The position numbers and the translations under genes are program-made. The notes beneath the pieces are model-generated. The model saw nothing but the letters and a program-made list of their open reading frames with translations, was not told the DNA's origin and ran no database searches. From Taenia hydatigena (taxonomy: Eukaryota; Platyhelminthes; Cestoda; Cyclophyllidea; Taeniidae), in NCBI GenBank assembly GCA_036345935.2, contig JADWOT020000006.1, positions 13,366,519 to 13,430,518 on the forward strand: DNA of 64,000 nucleotides. The letters run 5' to 3'. Below are positions 1 through 11,140 of the stretch, piece by piece. Position 1 is the stretch's first letter; every line of letters starts with the position of its first letter.

Positions 1-63
1 ACAGCTAGTTCTGGTAAGTTTACGATAGAGGACTCTTTAAAGTACACGGTAGATCGTATTAAA
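1..63 (+). repeat. BRC repeat, partial at window edge
   Basis: The first codons read TASSGK followed by FTIEDSLKYTVDRIK, which fits the BRC consensus TASGK, then a short spacer and a helix of the SLKKAK type. The preceding Phe of the FxTA motif would lie just outside the window. One extra Ser sits between TA and GK. Confidence 0.7.
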
Positions 64-3000
64 TGTATGAAGGGATCTAGCAAGCATGAAAATCATGGAG
101 AAAAGAACCTTGAAGAGTCCTTGTCCTCCAGCAATATCTCAGAATTCTATTTCTCTATCGGTTCTCTCAATTCAACCGAGGCTACATTGAAGGATTGTCA
201 AGCAGTACATAATTTGCACGGCAAAACTGGGAATGATAATCCATCTAAGGCTGGCTTTGTGACCGGTCGTGGCGTACCGTTAATTTTGCCTTCCGATGAG
301 TCGATGAAACGAGCTAGGCGTCTATTGGACGATTGTTTCAAAGATCATGATGGAAATAAACCTACCGACGATGGCATGAGGAGTGACTTCCCGACACATT
401 GTGATGGTACATCTCGTTATGTTGGCCTTTTGACGGAGTTATCTGAAAAAACCAAGACTGAAGGCCGCAACTTGATCAAGAATGAAGTTGGATGTGGCAG
501 CGTGAAAGGCGGATCGTCAGTCACGCCAGAAACGCCTTTCATTGCTAGTAATCACGAACACTCGTTGGGCAGATTTACCTCCACTGCAGGTAAATTCTCC
601 ACTCCGATATCCAATGTGTCTCTGAGACAAGCCACAACCATTTTTAGTAAACCTAGCCCTCCGAAAATAGAACTGCAATCACTTGGAGGCGGTGAATCAC
701 CGAAATTTGTATCAGCGACTACTGAAGTGGATGGTGAAATGTCTCCCACGTTGGATTTTGATGGATCTTTTGAAATATCTTCTCAAATAATGAATGTCAT
801 TGAGGGTAATTTGTCTCAATCTTCAGACAATGTGGAACCATCGGAAGTTGAAAGTCAACGTGTTGAAGCGCGTTTGTTGCAGGAAGCTGAAGCTGATCGC
901 CTCTTTAAACCATCAGTTACGGCACACCTTAATTTTAAGCTTTGTCCAGCTGGATCTTTATCATCTTATTCTACAACCCATAAAGTTGTCCAAGAGCCTG
1001 TGAAACCCGGAACCTTATGGCGTTTGCGAAGGTGTAGTGGTCGCCTTGTTAACAAAGATCTTCCTTCCTATCGTGCTTCTCATTCATTCGAAAAGGACCT
1101 ACACTTTGCTGGCGACTTTCTCCGATTGGATGATGCTTCTTCGTTTTCTATCTACTCAGCTTCAAAATTGAAATTCAAATTAGATTCAGGCAGCGTAAAT
1201 GTCAGTTATCGCCTTGGCGATGATGTTGAAGTCATTCCAGATTCGTTTGGTTACGCAGGTTGTGTTGAAGTTGCTAGGTATGTCTGGATCGATTTATTAT
1301 TTGTTGTAACTTTATTATCGTGTTTATATTATTAAGACTCATGTTGAGTTCAATAACCTGATTTCTCGCTTCATGTATCCATTATCCTTGTTCTACAATC
1401 CGCCTTAAGCTTTAAGCACTTATTGCATTGTGAACCGTCATCTGAACGAGGTTGAATCGTAATAAGGTTTAGCTCGGTGTGGCTCCCTTTGCGGTGGTTG
1501 CACTTGTCGTTAGCTCCAGTTTCATACTAGTATATCTAATTTCTAATGTAAGGGCTTTCGTATGCTCGCCTGGAGTGAACAAAAGTTTGGTTTCTCGTCG
1601 ATGGATAACTCATCACTACAGTCAAATCGCTTGGCGTTTCGGGTGTGTGGCCTTGATGCACTACAGGAACCTTGTGGATAAGGTTTTCCCTCATCTCTCC
1701 CTTCCCGACTCTACCATTCAGCGGTCAGACGGACGCCTTCTTTTACACGCTTTGCTTCTTGAACTAAAGTACAGATATGACCGAGAGTTAGAAGCTGTGG
1801 AGCGGTAATTTGCCGACACATTTTTTTCTATAATGCCCCTAAGCGGCTATTGTATGTGCAAAGTATTGCGGTTTAAGTGTAGGTCTGAAGCAGTCCCTAT
1901 TTACTGTTATTTGTAGATATTCTTTATGGACTTATGTTCTAGTTGTACAATTCGTCCCTTCCACCAAAGTTGTCTAAAATTCAAACTTTGGCGTATGCTT
2001 TTTTGATATTTTCATGCATAAGGTTCACCGTTCCTTGCCTAAAAGGAAAATCGTCTAAGCTGTTTACGCCTTTTCGCTGATTATTCGTGGTCAGTTGATT
2101 CAGATTGAGAGGTATATACGGTTGGCGAATCTGAACGGGCATTGATACATTAACTTTCACATTTTCTTTGCTCAGATCGTTATATTACTGTTATGAAGAT
2201 TCCACTTGATAAAACTCGATCCACTTTATTTGAAAATTTCGTGGTTGCATTGTTTTTTTTTTTGAAACGATCGTATGATCTGTTTGCCATGGTTATCCAC
2301 CTCCAAAGTTCACTTATGCGTAACATATCATGTGTCATTAGTAGCGGGTAGACCCAGCTAAACCGACTTCTGACTTAATCATGGGCATCACCCTTAGTGT
2401 CTGTGATTCTAAGCTTAGACAAAGTGCAGCCCTGCAAAATGTTAATCTTCACTAAAAATATTGTGGGGCCGTAGACTTGTCTCGCGGTTGTCTACTGTGG
2501 CGGGCTTAAAGAAAATCACTTGACCCTACTGTTTTGCAGTCCATGCATAAAAATTTATTTGTTGATTTCCAGATCGCCTGTTCGTAAAATCTTGGAGCGT
2601 GATGATACCCCAGCAAAGAGGATTGTGCTCTCTGTCAGCCACTTAGAAAGCCTGCCCAACCACCGATATCGAGTATGTCATTTCAATGCAGCCGTTACGA
2701 TCTGATTTTCCTTCTTTGAAGGCGTGATGCTTTATTGCTGTACCGACAAATGAATTGAACACTTTATAACTGTCAGGGCTACAAGGCTTAAAATTGGTGA
2801 ATGTTTTACAACAATACGATTGTATCTCTATTTCAATGCAGCAATATTTTTCGCTTCAAGGGTCGTTTGACAGATGGCTGGTACCATGTAGACTGGGCTC
2901 CTGATTGTATGCTTACGCGTGTTATTGAACGTGGTCAAATCAAAGTGGGTACGAAATTGGTTACCGCTGGTGCCGAACTGATACAAACACCTTCTGGTTT

Positions 3001-6000
3001 TGGTGGCAGTTGCAACAACGGTAACGATGGTTGTGACGATCGGAGCAATGATGAGGATACTCACCTCTTTGGTAACACCTCAAACGGGCTGTCCCTGCGA
3101 CTTAATGGCAACTCTACCAGACTAGCTCCACCTAACGCAAGGTTGGGCTTTGCTAGCCATTCACCGATTGATCATCTTCCGCCAATTCCCCTATCTACCA
3201 TTTCTCCTGATGGAGGACTTGTTTCTTGCATCTGCGTTTTGATTCAAGTGAGTTTTATTCCTCGCAACAGAGCTTGCAGCTATCACTGCATCACTTCCAT
3301 CGCTTGTGATACTACCTAGAACCGTCCGGGTTTCGTAAATTTTTATGTGAAAAGGGTTCCAATGCATCACTTTGCATATGATTACGTTAAAGTGGTGAAT
3401 ATTTCGATACTAAGTAATTGAAACATCTTGCCAGTTGATTTGGCTTGGTGCTCCCGTATTTAATAGGTACCAACACGTTTTTTTTTAATTCTTGATAGGG
3501 ATTCTTAGGTCCTGTTCTAGTATAAATTTTTATTAGAACACGGCTTTACCTAGCGCGGTCGTTTCATGCCACATTTGTATTACATAAATTTCCGTCTGAA
3601 GAAGGGTGGATTTTCAAGTTGTGACCCCTTACTTCACGACAGCGGCGATTCCAACTTCAATACATGGAGACTTGCTCGTCACATATGGATTCAAACGAAG
3701 GTGAGAGGACGCGACGATACCATGTGTTTCGTGATCCCCGCTCGGAACAAGTAGCCGAACGGCTACACTCTGAAAAGTGTCATTTGGCATTTGATCAAGC
3801 AGTCAATGAATTTAACTCTAGAGGTATGTCTTTCGTTTGTATTCATTTCTGGACCATGCTGCGCATCATTGCTTTTGTAAAAAACGTTAGGCGGATGTTA
3901 GGAGTTGCCTTGTTCGGCAGGGTTTATCTGAGTGTCGTCGTTGCCGGTTAACTAGGCAGACGTGGTCGCCGGGTTCAGCCACAAACGTCATTTCTAGCCT
4001 CTCTCGGACTAGATGGGGAGGCGCTGTGGAATGCAGTGAACAACGCCCTCGATCCCGATCTTGCCGAGAGCGACCTCTCTGCTGCTCAACTGGACGCTAT
4101 GTTTCGCTACAAAGAAGCCGTTATGCAAGATATCCTCGCTCAATCTGGCTCCAAAAGAGAGGTTCCTTGCTATATTTACTCCTGAGAGTCATTGTGCTGG
4201 TCAGATTCATAGGCACTTAAAAGATCACTTCAAATTTTAGGTCACACAGCTTTTACGGCTTCAGGTCGCTGGTATTCATCCTCTTGATGTTGAAAAACAT
4301 ATGGGTAGGCTCAAATTCATTCCTCATTGCCGTTGGAATGTTTTATCATCTTTAGTTTCGTTTTTTGTTACTTAAAGAATTACCGCTTACTTTGTGGAAT
4401 CCAACTGAGGAAATGCTAGATATCTTGCGGGAAGGTTCTATCGTCCAGCTTACTCGGCTCCAGGTATGTGCTTCAGGACAATGGGACAGTAATGTGCTCT
4501 ACTGAATTTATTAAGTAGCTATGTCAATTTAGGTTTCAACCACGAGACCAACTGACCCGTTCGCTGCCCTCTCTTCTTGCGCATCCAATATTTGTCAGGT
4601 ACTGAGCCTGTCTGGTGGTCGAGCGACCACAGTTCGTCTCTTAAAGGTAGCTGAGGTTATCAAGTTCTTCAAGCGGGGTCAACCGACTACTTTCACCTCT
4701 GTCCAGGATCGCATCAACATGGTCTATCGGCCGCGGTCTTTCTTATCGGTCGGTTCCTTAAAAAAAATCGCCGAAACTTCTTTTGGTGGGTACTAATTTT
4801 GGATATCGAAATGCTTCTTCCTTTTGTCATTACACTAAAAAATGGTGCGGATAAACCAAATTGGCGGTCCATCTCGCGAATCTGTGGCTCACAGGGACTC
4901 ACTGCTCTCGTTAGCCCATCGTGTAGTAAAATCTAGCCAAGCAAACTATTTTTATTGGGTTAGCTGTCCAATTATGATGAGGCAAGGTCATACTATTGAG
5001 AAAGTTGTCTTTATTTTAAGACCGTCCGAGAGTGGTCGATTTCACGGCTCTCGTGGTAGGCGCGAAGACCATTTCGGCATTGAATAGTTCAAGGCTGCAC
5101 CATACTGGCGAGAGGTCAGAGCTCAGTGTGGTCTACCTTGCTTCTATGCGCAATGAGGACGGTGAAGAGGATTTCAGCACTCTAGCCGTTCTGCGTATCT
5201 GGGGCGGCCTCGAGGTACCGCTTCAGTCTTTCTTTGCATCTCTGAGTTTCAAACAAAATCTTAAATAGGCAACCAATTTCCTAACTGAGGGTACTTAGAG
5301 TGTGTAGTTAATGCGTTTTTTCTATCAGCGTTATAGCCTCACCTCTGTGTTGGCTGCAAGGAACCATGTACGCTTTACGGATGTGCAGATGTGCGATTGT
5401 GGAAAACTGCTGGTGCACTCAGACCTTCCATCCGGGGGAAATTCCGAGGTCTTCTACGTTCTTTTAAACTACTCAACAGCGAGTTATGTGACTTCTGAAA
5501 AGTTAACACGAGATCCCACCATCAGGCGATTCCAAACGCCCTGGAAGGAGGTACGACTACATCTCCTATCGAATCAATCTGATCCTCTTTAAAGATAATA
5601 ATCATTTGATTTTATTGGATGCTTACCATAGCACGTAGGATTCCAGAAAATTGCAGTAGAAATTTCCGAGTCCTCCACTTATTCTCCGGCAATTTTTTTT
5701 TGTTGGACGTCAAGTGTGATCTTTTACCGAGATAAATTACTTTGCGGATGTGCTTGTTCTACCGTGAGCATGTTTCATCACATCACTAAGCCGTATTCGG
5801 AATCAAAGAACTCAATTGATTTCCACTTTATTGTCAAAATGGGTATTTTGATACACTTGTCATTTATTGTTGATTTATGCAGGAACCACAAACTGTTTTA
5901 TTGATTCTACCTGGGCGCATTATAAATCAAACCACGCCCTTGCTCGGCTATTCTTATGGAATTTATTTTATCCTTTTGTTTAGCATGTAATGGATATTGT

Positions 6001-7441
6001 GGAACTGTGAAAGTACCAGTGTCGCTTGTAAATCTGAGGTGAAGAGAGAGGAATGACGTTGAATATAACTCCTTGCATTTAGTCGATATTAGCAGGTGTT
6101 CCTTCTGGACAATGATGTTATTACCTCCACTATAATCTCTTCCGCTAGTCTGTAGCAACTTTGTACATGTAGATGAAATTGTCTTATAGAAAAATAAGAT
6201 GATGCCATCCTCAGAAGCTCTACTTGAAGGTAGTTAGTTTATGCTGAAAATTTCATCTGTTGTTTTATCTATGGTCGGACTCACTTCTCGTTGCCACAAT
6301 TGAAGTGATTCATTCCCAGGCAGTAAGAATTTTCTATTAGTAAGAGTTTTGTGTTTTTGCTCTTCCTAAATTCGTTCATTTATTTCTCACTGTTTTAATT
6401 TTATTTTAGACTCCGCAATTCTACTCTTATATGGAGGCCTGTATGGAGTCTCACTTTAAAAAATTCTTTTCGGATAGATCTAGTTCTCCCTTGACCACCC
6501 AGAATTCTCTAGTTTCCACCTCTGGCTCGTCGGCCTCAACATCCGCTCTGCAACAGACCCCCAAACTGGAATTAATTTCTGTGTCGACTCCGTGTTCGCT
6601 ATCAAATTGTCCCAAGGGAAGGAGAAGTCTTTCTCCATCACTTTTAAAACTTGAAACTCCTAATGGATTTACCAAATCACGTTCTGTGTTCTCTGCTTCG
6701 AAAACTCGTACCCGCACTGGACTCTACCGACCTAGAAGGTCCCTCCCTACAGCCACCATGACGCCCACTTTGACCGGCTCGTCCGGGCGCAATGTGTTGT
6801 CATCATCTGGTCACTTCCAACATACGTCTTTACATGAGTTAGTATCCTCTTCGTGCTCACCCTTAGAGCGGTCATTGCGTCCCACCTGTTCTACACCTCT
6901 GCCTGCGAAACGTTCTTGCCCTCTAATGGGAAATTTTGAAATCTGCTCGGGACTTCTTAAGACTCCAACGATTCCTTCACCGCCAGACCGATACTCGAGT
7001 GCAAAACGGTCGCGGTCGCCCCTCTTTTCCTCATTCAGTCCAAAACCGGAGTCTGGATTATCCCCCCAGCTGAAATCACCAAAATCACCCCAGTTTAATT
7101 TTTCAATGCCTCCTCCGTGTTCCAGTTCCGATTCTGTGGACCCTGACTCGCTGGTTTCAGTTGAGACCAAGGTGTGCAATTTGAATAAGTCTCCACCCCT
7201 CCAGTCTTACCTCGAATCTTCATCCATCTCTCAGCCAGGCGCCCTCAACCCATCGAAGCCAGTGGAACGGACTAATGCAGCCTCTACAGTACAGTTGGAC
7301 ATGACTAGTGAGGACTCAACGTCATTTGATGTGAGCATAGCTGATTTGGTGAAGACACGGAAACGTAGGCGGAACAGCAATTCTCAGAATCCTTCATCTG
7401 TACCCAAAAAGCGGTCACTTAACCTGAAGAGCACTCCTTAG
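1..7441 (+). CDS. BRCA2: BRCA2 orthologue, 3' part (5' end outside window)
   Basis: Homologous-recombination mediator that loads RAD51 on resected DNA. Exons by phase: <1-1277, 1553-1804, 2573-2672, 2861-3247, 3643-3823, 3956-4161, 4241-4304, 4378-4463, 4533-4785, 5021-5214, 5329-5550, 6410-7441; together exactly 1418 codons. Exon 1 opens inside a BRC repeat and carries two more. Its end and exons 2-3 match the helical domain (GVNKSLVSRRW, LELKYRYDREL, ILERDDTPAK). Exon 4 is OB1 (LTDGWYHVDW, SPDGG). Exons 5-6 are the tower (ALWNAVNNALDPDLAESDLS). Exons 7-11 cover OB2 and OB3 (LPLTLWNPTEEMLDILREG, VLAARNHVRF). The last exon is a Ser/Pro-rich tail with many SP sites and a basic, NLS-like cluster (KTRKRRR, PKKR). 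The exon 6 donor (gttcct) is weak but keeps phase. OB1 has a Gly/Asn/Asp-rich insert. Identity is firm; single splice edges less so. Confidence 0.93.
250..342 (+). repeat. BRC repeat (FVTG variant)
   Basis: Encodes GFVTGRG, then SDESMKRARRLLDDC. Spacing and the second helix follow the BRC consensus for RAD51 binding. The Ala of FxxA is Gly here, and the SGK that follows is altered. Confidence 0.65.
568..645 (+). repeat. BRC repeat (FTST variant)
   Basis: Encodes GRFTSTAGKFSTPISNVSL followed by RQATTIF. The Phe, GK and the C-terminal helix with a terminal Phe match BRC repeats; the usual Ala at position 4 of the FxTA motif is Thr. Confidence 0.65.
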
Positions 7442-9721
7442 AGTGATGAGATGAGTGCGAATTCAGGCTCTTAAATCACTGCTAGAGATTCGTCATTTTC
7501 TGATACAAGAGCTATTTTGCATATCTTGCTTTCTGTCTTGAACGCCTGGGGTGCTTCTGATTGGTGCGTTCTACAACTGCAAGTATGTGTGGCATACATG
7601 CGAACAAGGGTGGATTCGTAGTGGGCTTTTAGGGGAAGAGCATTAAAGCTTAGTCCGTGCCCGCTAGCTGACGTCTGTGATTGAGAAGTGACCAGGTGCT
7701 GCGATTTTCTCAGTCGTGTTGCCGGTAACTTTTTGATACATTCCCTCTTTTAACTGCATTATTTTAGGCGCATTTGAACGGCCGATTTTTCACTATCTAT
7801 CTATTAATTTAAATACAAACTGTTCATGTATCAGACTGGATGCTGTTTCGACCATTTGACCATGCCACTGGCGTAGAGGTATTGGATGTACAGTCAAGAA
7901 GGATTGTTTCAAATGCAAAATTAGCTTTCGAATGTTTATACCGAATGCTTTGTTCCTCCAGCACTGCGACAGTAGGCTTGGCCACCGAATGAGACTTCTT
8001 TGTGAAATTAACTCGTAGTCATATCAACTGTTTGGAGGCATTTTTAAATTGAGCATTGGATGTTAGTCAGGCTACTTATGGTTTGAAGAGTGGGTAAAGT
8101 AATTTGCCTCTGTGCTACGGGGGATATAAAATGATTTCAGTGGGACCAATGCTCACTTGGCGATGTCTGAGAATAACTGTTGGGTGGTGTTGCCTGGTCA
8201 GGAGTGGAGCACTGCTGATCACAATTTGTTGCAAGGTCTCAGAGAAAAGATGGATGTTGTGGTAGCCGAACTAGCAGCAGTTGCCTTCCTCCCCAGGCAG
8301 GCGCGAGGACGGCCCACAAAGCGGACGATGTAATTTGTGAGCAGAGCCGATGTACCAAAGTGCGTTTTAAGGGCCGCGTTTGGTGACTTAAAGTGGGGCA
8401 AATTGTCCCATTAATTCGGGCTACATCAGCTGCATGGTTCCCCGTCCAGAATGCATCATCAGTAAATAATAACAGGAAGCAATTGCGAATCGTTTGCGGT
8501 GTAATTAGGGCCAAAGACATGTTTTCGTTGTCAACTTCGCTGGCAGGTGATGTGATCAACATTTTTGACGTGCAGCTGATCTATACTTAGTCCGTTAATT
8601 GAACGAGCACAGGTGCAATTTTATCCTGTGTCGTGGTTCAGCTTCCCCCAAAACCTGTTCGATCTTCATATTTGTAAAATAAGTCGGAACTGCAAGGATG
8701 TGCGACACAACGGCTGAAAGACGACTGAATGGATCATCGAATGTCCGGCATAGCAGAGTATTTTGCGAAGTTTTCTAGTCGAAAATAGCGCAAATCAACT
8801 CCTTCTGGTATGTATTTCAATGTGAAAATATATCACTCTCTTTCTCCAGTTGAAAGACTTTCACACACAGACGGTACCAAGACCCACAGGTTCATTCATA
8901 AACACTTGGTGGATGCTGACTTTTTAATGAGAAGTTTACCTGTATGTACACATTGGGTGATTGTAATATGTTTGTTGTTTGTTTGAGTCGCTTGAATGGC
9001 CAAATTGCCTTCGCCGAGTGGCCCGACCTCTGGGCCATGGCACCAGTCACAATTTCCTCTGTCCAAGAATTATGTCTTCTTTTGCTCTTTTGGCTTTTGT
9101 GTAGAACCTGTTTTGGTGAGGAATACCTCTTGATTGAGTTCATCCGACTCAAAGTATCATCTAAACATTACTTTCATGTCGATTTTAATGCGAAAGGATG
9201 AATTAAATAAGGCACTGCTCACTAACCATGATAAGCTCTAAACACTTTTTCTTATTCTATTTCGCTATAATATTAAATGAACTGAAAAATTACATCCATT
9301 CAATTTAAGCTTTCAAATTCATAAAAAAGTAGTCGTTAGCTTTATATTAATAAAGCTCCCTCTAAGTGCATATGTTTGTTTAACAACAATAAATTACCTA
9401 CCTGCTCATTGGGAGAATGTGCTGTGGTTGTCGATTCTTTATTTTTTCAAAGTCTCCCAGTTAGGCCGTTTCCATTTGAACGGATCGTAGTCTATTTGAA
9501 TCAAGTGTAAGCGTCCAACGCATAAAAACTGAATTGTTTAGCGATGGGGCTTAATGCGCATCTTTCCGGCATGAAGCCACTTAAAACAAGAGCGAGCTAG
9601 AAATTACTACGACTTGGGAATCAGAATAGGTATGGAGCAGTAGAGTTGGTTGAAAAACATGTGGTGGAGAGTGGAGTGTCGTCACAATCGTACCACCAAG
9701 AAGCCTGGGAAGACGAAAGGT

Positions 9722-9770
9722 AGGGGGGAGGGGGAGAGTAAAGAAGGTGAGGGGAAGAAGGACAAAAATG
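9722..9770 (+). repeat. G-rich purine tract
   Basis: Runs of six, five and four G separated by A/G-rich spacers within about 45 bases, interrupted by only a few T. Such a tract could form a G-quadruplex or triplex; this is inference from base pattern only. It is followed by a C/T-rich stretch from about 9840 to 9890. Confidence 0.5.
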
Positions 9771-10523
9771 AGTGGATATGTGCCTTAACTAGTCTTGGAA
9801 AACAGCAGAAGGGCACGCGGCACTTGGCTTCTTCTCTAATCCGCCTCTCTGCCCCTGCTCCTCTTCCATCCAACCACCCCCATTGCAATGGTATCACGTT
9901 CGCAGACCAATTACCCAATGCAGCCTATCACCCTCTCTCTTCCTTCGCCCCCACTTTAGGTGAGCTCGTCAATTAATGAGACTCACTTAGAGGTTGGGTG
10001 CTGGCAGGCCAAAAGGGACGTTATGGATGTATGGTGGCAGTCCAGACATTAATTTATACCCAGTTCCGTGGAAATTCTTGCATTGAATTCAGCTCATGGT
10101 TTCAAAACAAAGCGAACCTGCCAAATTGTGTGAGCTGACAGAATTTGACCGTGGTAGTTAGAGTTTTTGAAATAATTACTGCTATTCCAAACACATCTTT
10201 ACAATGCACAGGAATAAATAAATATTTTAATTGAAATCGGAAGAAGACTTTGCCAAAGGCTCGTCTGTCTGATTAGCTAGATAAATTCATGATCGACTTT
10301 CAAAGTACTTTTATGTTCTTCACACAACTTAATGATTTTAGCAGGTTTCAGCTTTCATGAAATGCTCGTTTTCAATAGCACTGAAGTTACTTAGTTTGGT
10401 TTAACTTGAGACTTGAAGTTATTTTATTTGCAATTCTTCCACATCAGCATTTTTAAGTGTAGTATGCAAAGAAATATGCATTTATTATGTATCATAAACA
10501 TTCATATAACATCCTTGTTACAG

Positions 10524-10575
10524 GTTCGAACTGCCGAACTATGCCAAGGTCACTCTCCCAGTAGCTGCCCTCTCG
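10524..10575 (+). other. Exon-like orphan segment
   Basis: A 52-base segment lies between an acceptor (cttgttacag) and a donor (gtgagc). After one leading base it reads FELPNYAKVTLPVAALS with mostly G/C third positions, unlike the AT-rich flanks. No family was recognised and no partner exon was found, so this is only a candidate internal exon or a chance match. Confidence 0.2.
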
Positions 10576-10732
10576 GTGAGCAACAGACGCCGCAATTGTG
10601 GTCCAGGACACTGAGGGATATGCAAAGCTTTTACTCAATGAAGTGGAAAGGAATCTCACAACACCCGTATTATGTCACTGAATAGTTTGCTCACTTGACC
10701 ACCTGTCAGTGGCAAAGTCGAGATCATGGGAA

Positions 10733-11140
10733 ACACTAATGCATGCATGTGCGTGCGTATTTGGGTTCGCGCAAACCCTATCAAATTTCACAAACCGCGA
10801 AGTGTGCATGTGTGTGTGCACATTGTGCTGTATCAAACCACAGTTTTGCCGTCTCCAACTATCGCTACTGTGCTGGGTGCTGCCGAGCCCTCCTTCCCTC
10901 CCTCTCAAGACTCGGCTTGTGCACAGTCGGAGTCGCATGGGTGCGTGTGTATGACACCTGTGGTGGTAATCGTTACACTCTTGTCATTCGAGAGCGCTCT
11001 CGCCTCTATGTTACAATTTCCTGTGCAATTTTTCGTGCGCTTTCGATTGTGACGCAGTTCGTGGACATCCAAATGTGTTGCCTGTGTGCGTGCGTAAGTG
11101 CGTGCATGTGTGCGGGCACACGCAGGCGCATCGTGCTGCC
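10733..11140. repeat. GT/GC-rich alternating purine-pyrimidine tract
   Basis: Several blocks of the form tgcatgcatgtgcgtgcg, gtgtgcatgtgtgtgtgc, gtgcgtgtgtatg and gtgtgcgtgcgtaagtgcgt are interspersed over about 400 bases. Imperfect microsatellite-derived sequence with Z-DNA potential. Open frames across it are rich in Cys, Val and Met and look artefactual. Confidence 0.6.

Noticed and set aside
6451..7179. Minus-strand open frames opposite the last BRCA2 exon
   Set aside because: Shadows of the Ser/Pro-rich coding exon.
9650..9976. 108-codon plus-strand open frame
   Set aside because: Low-complexity Lys/Gly/Glu product of the purine tract with an equally open frame on the other strand.
10521..10533. 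tRNA B-box-like ggttcgaactgcc
   Set aside because: No A-box or cloverleaf around it; sits at a splice-like acceptor instead.
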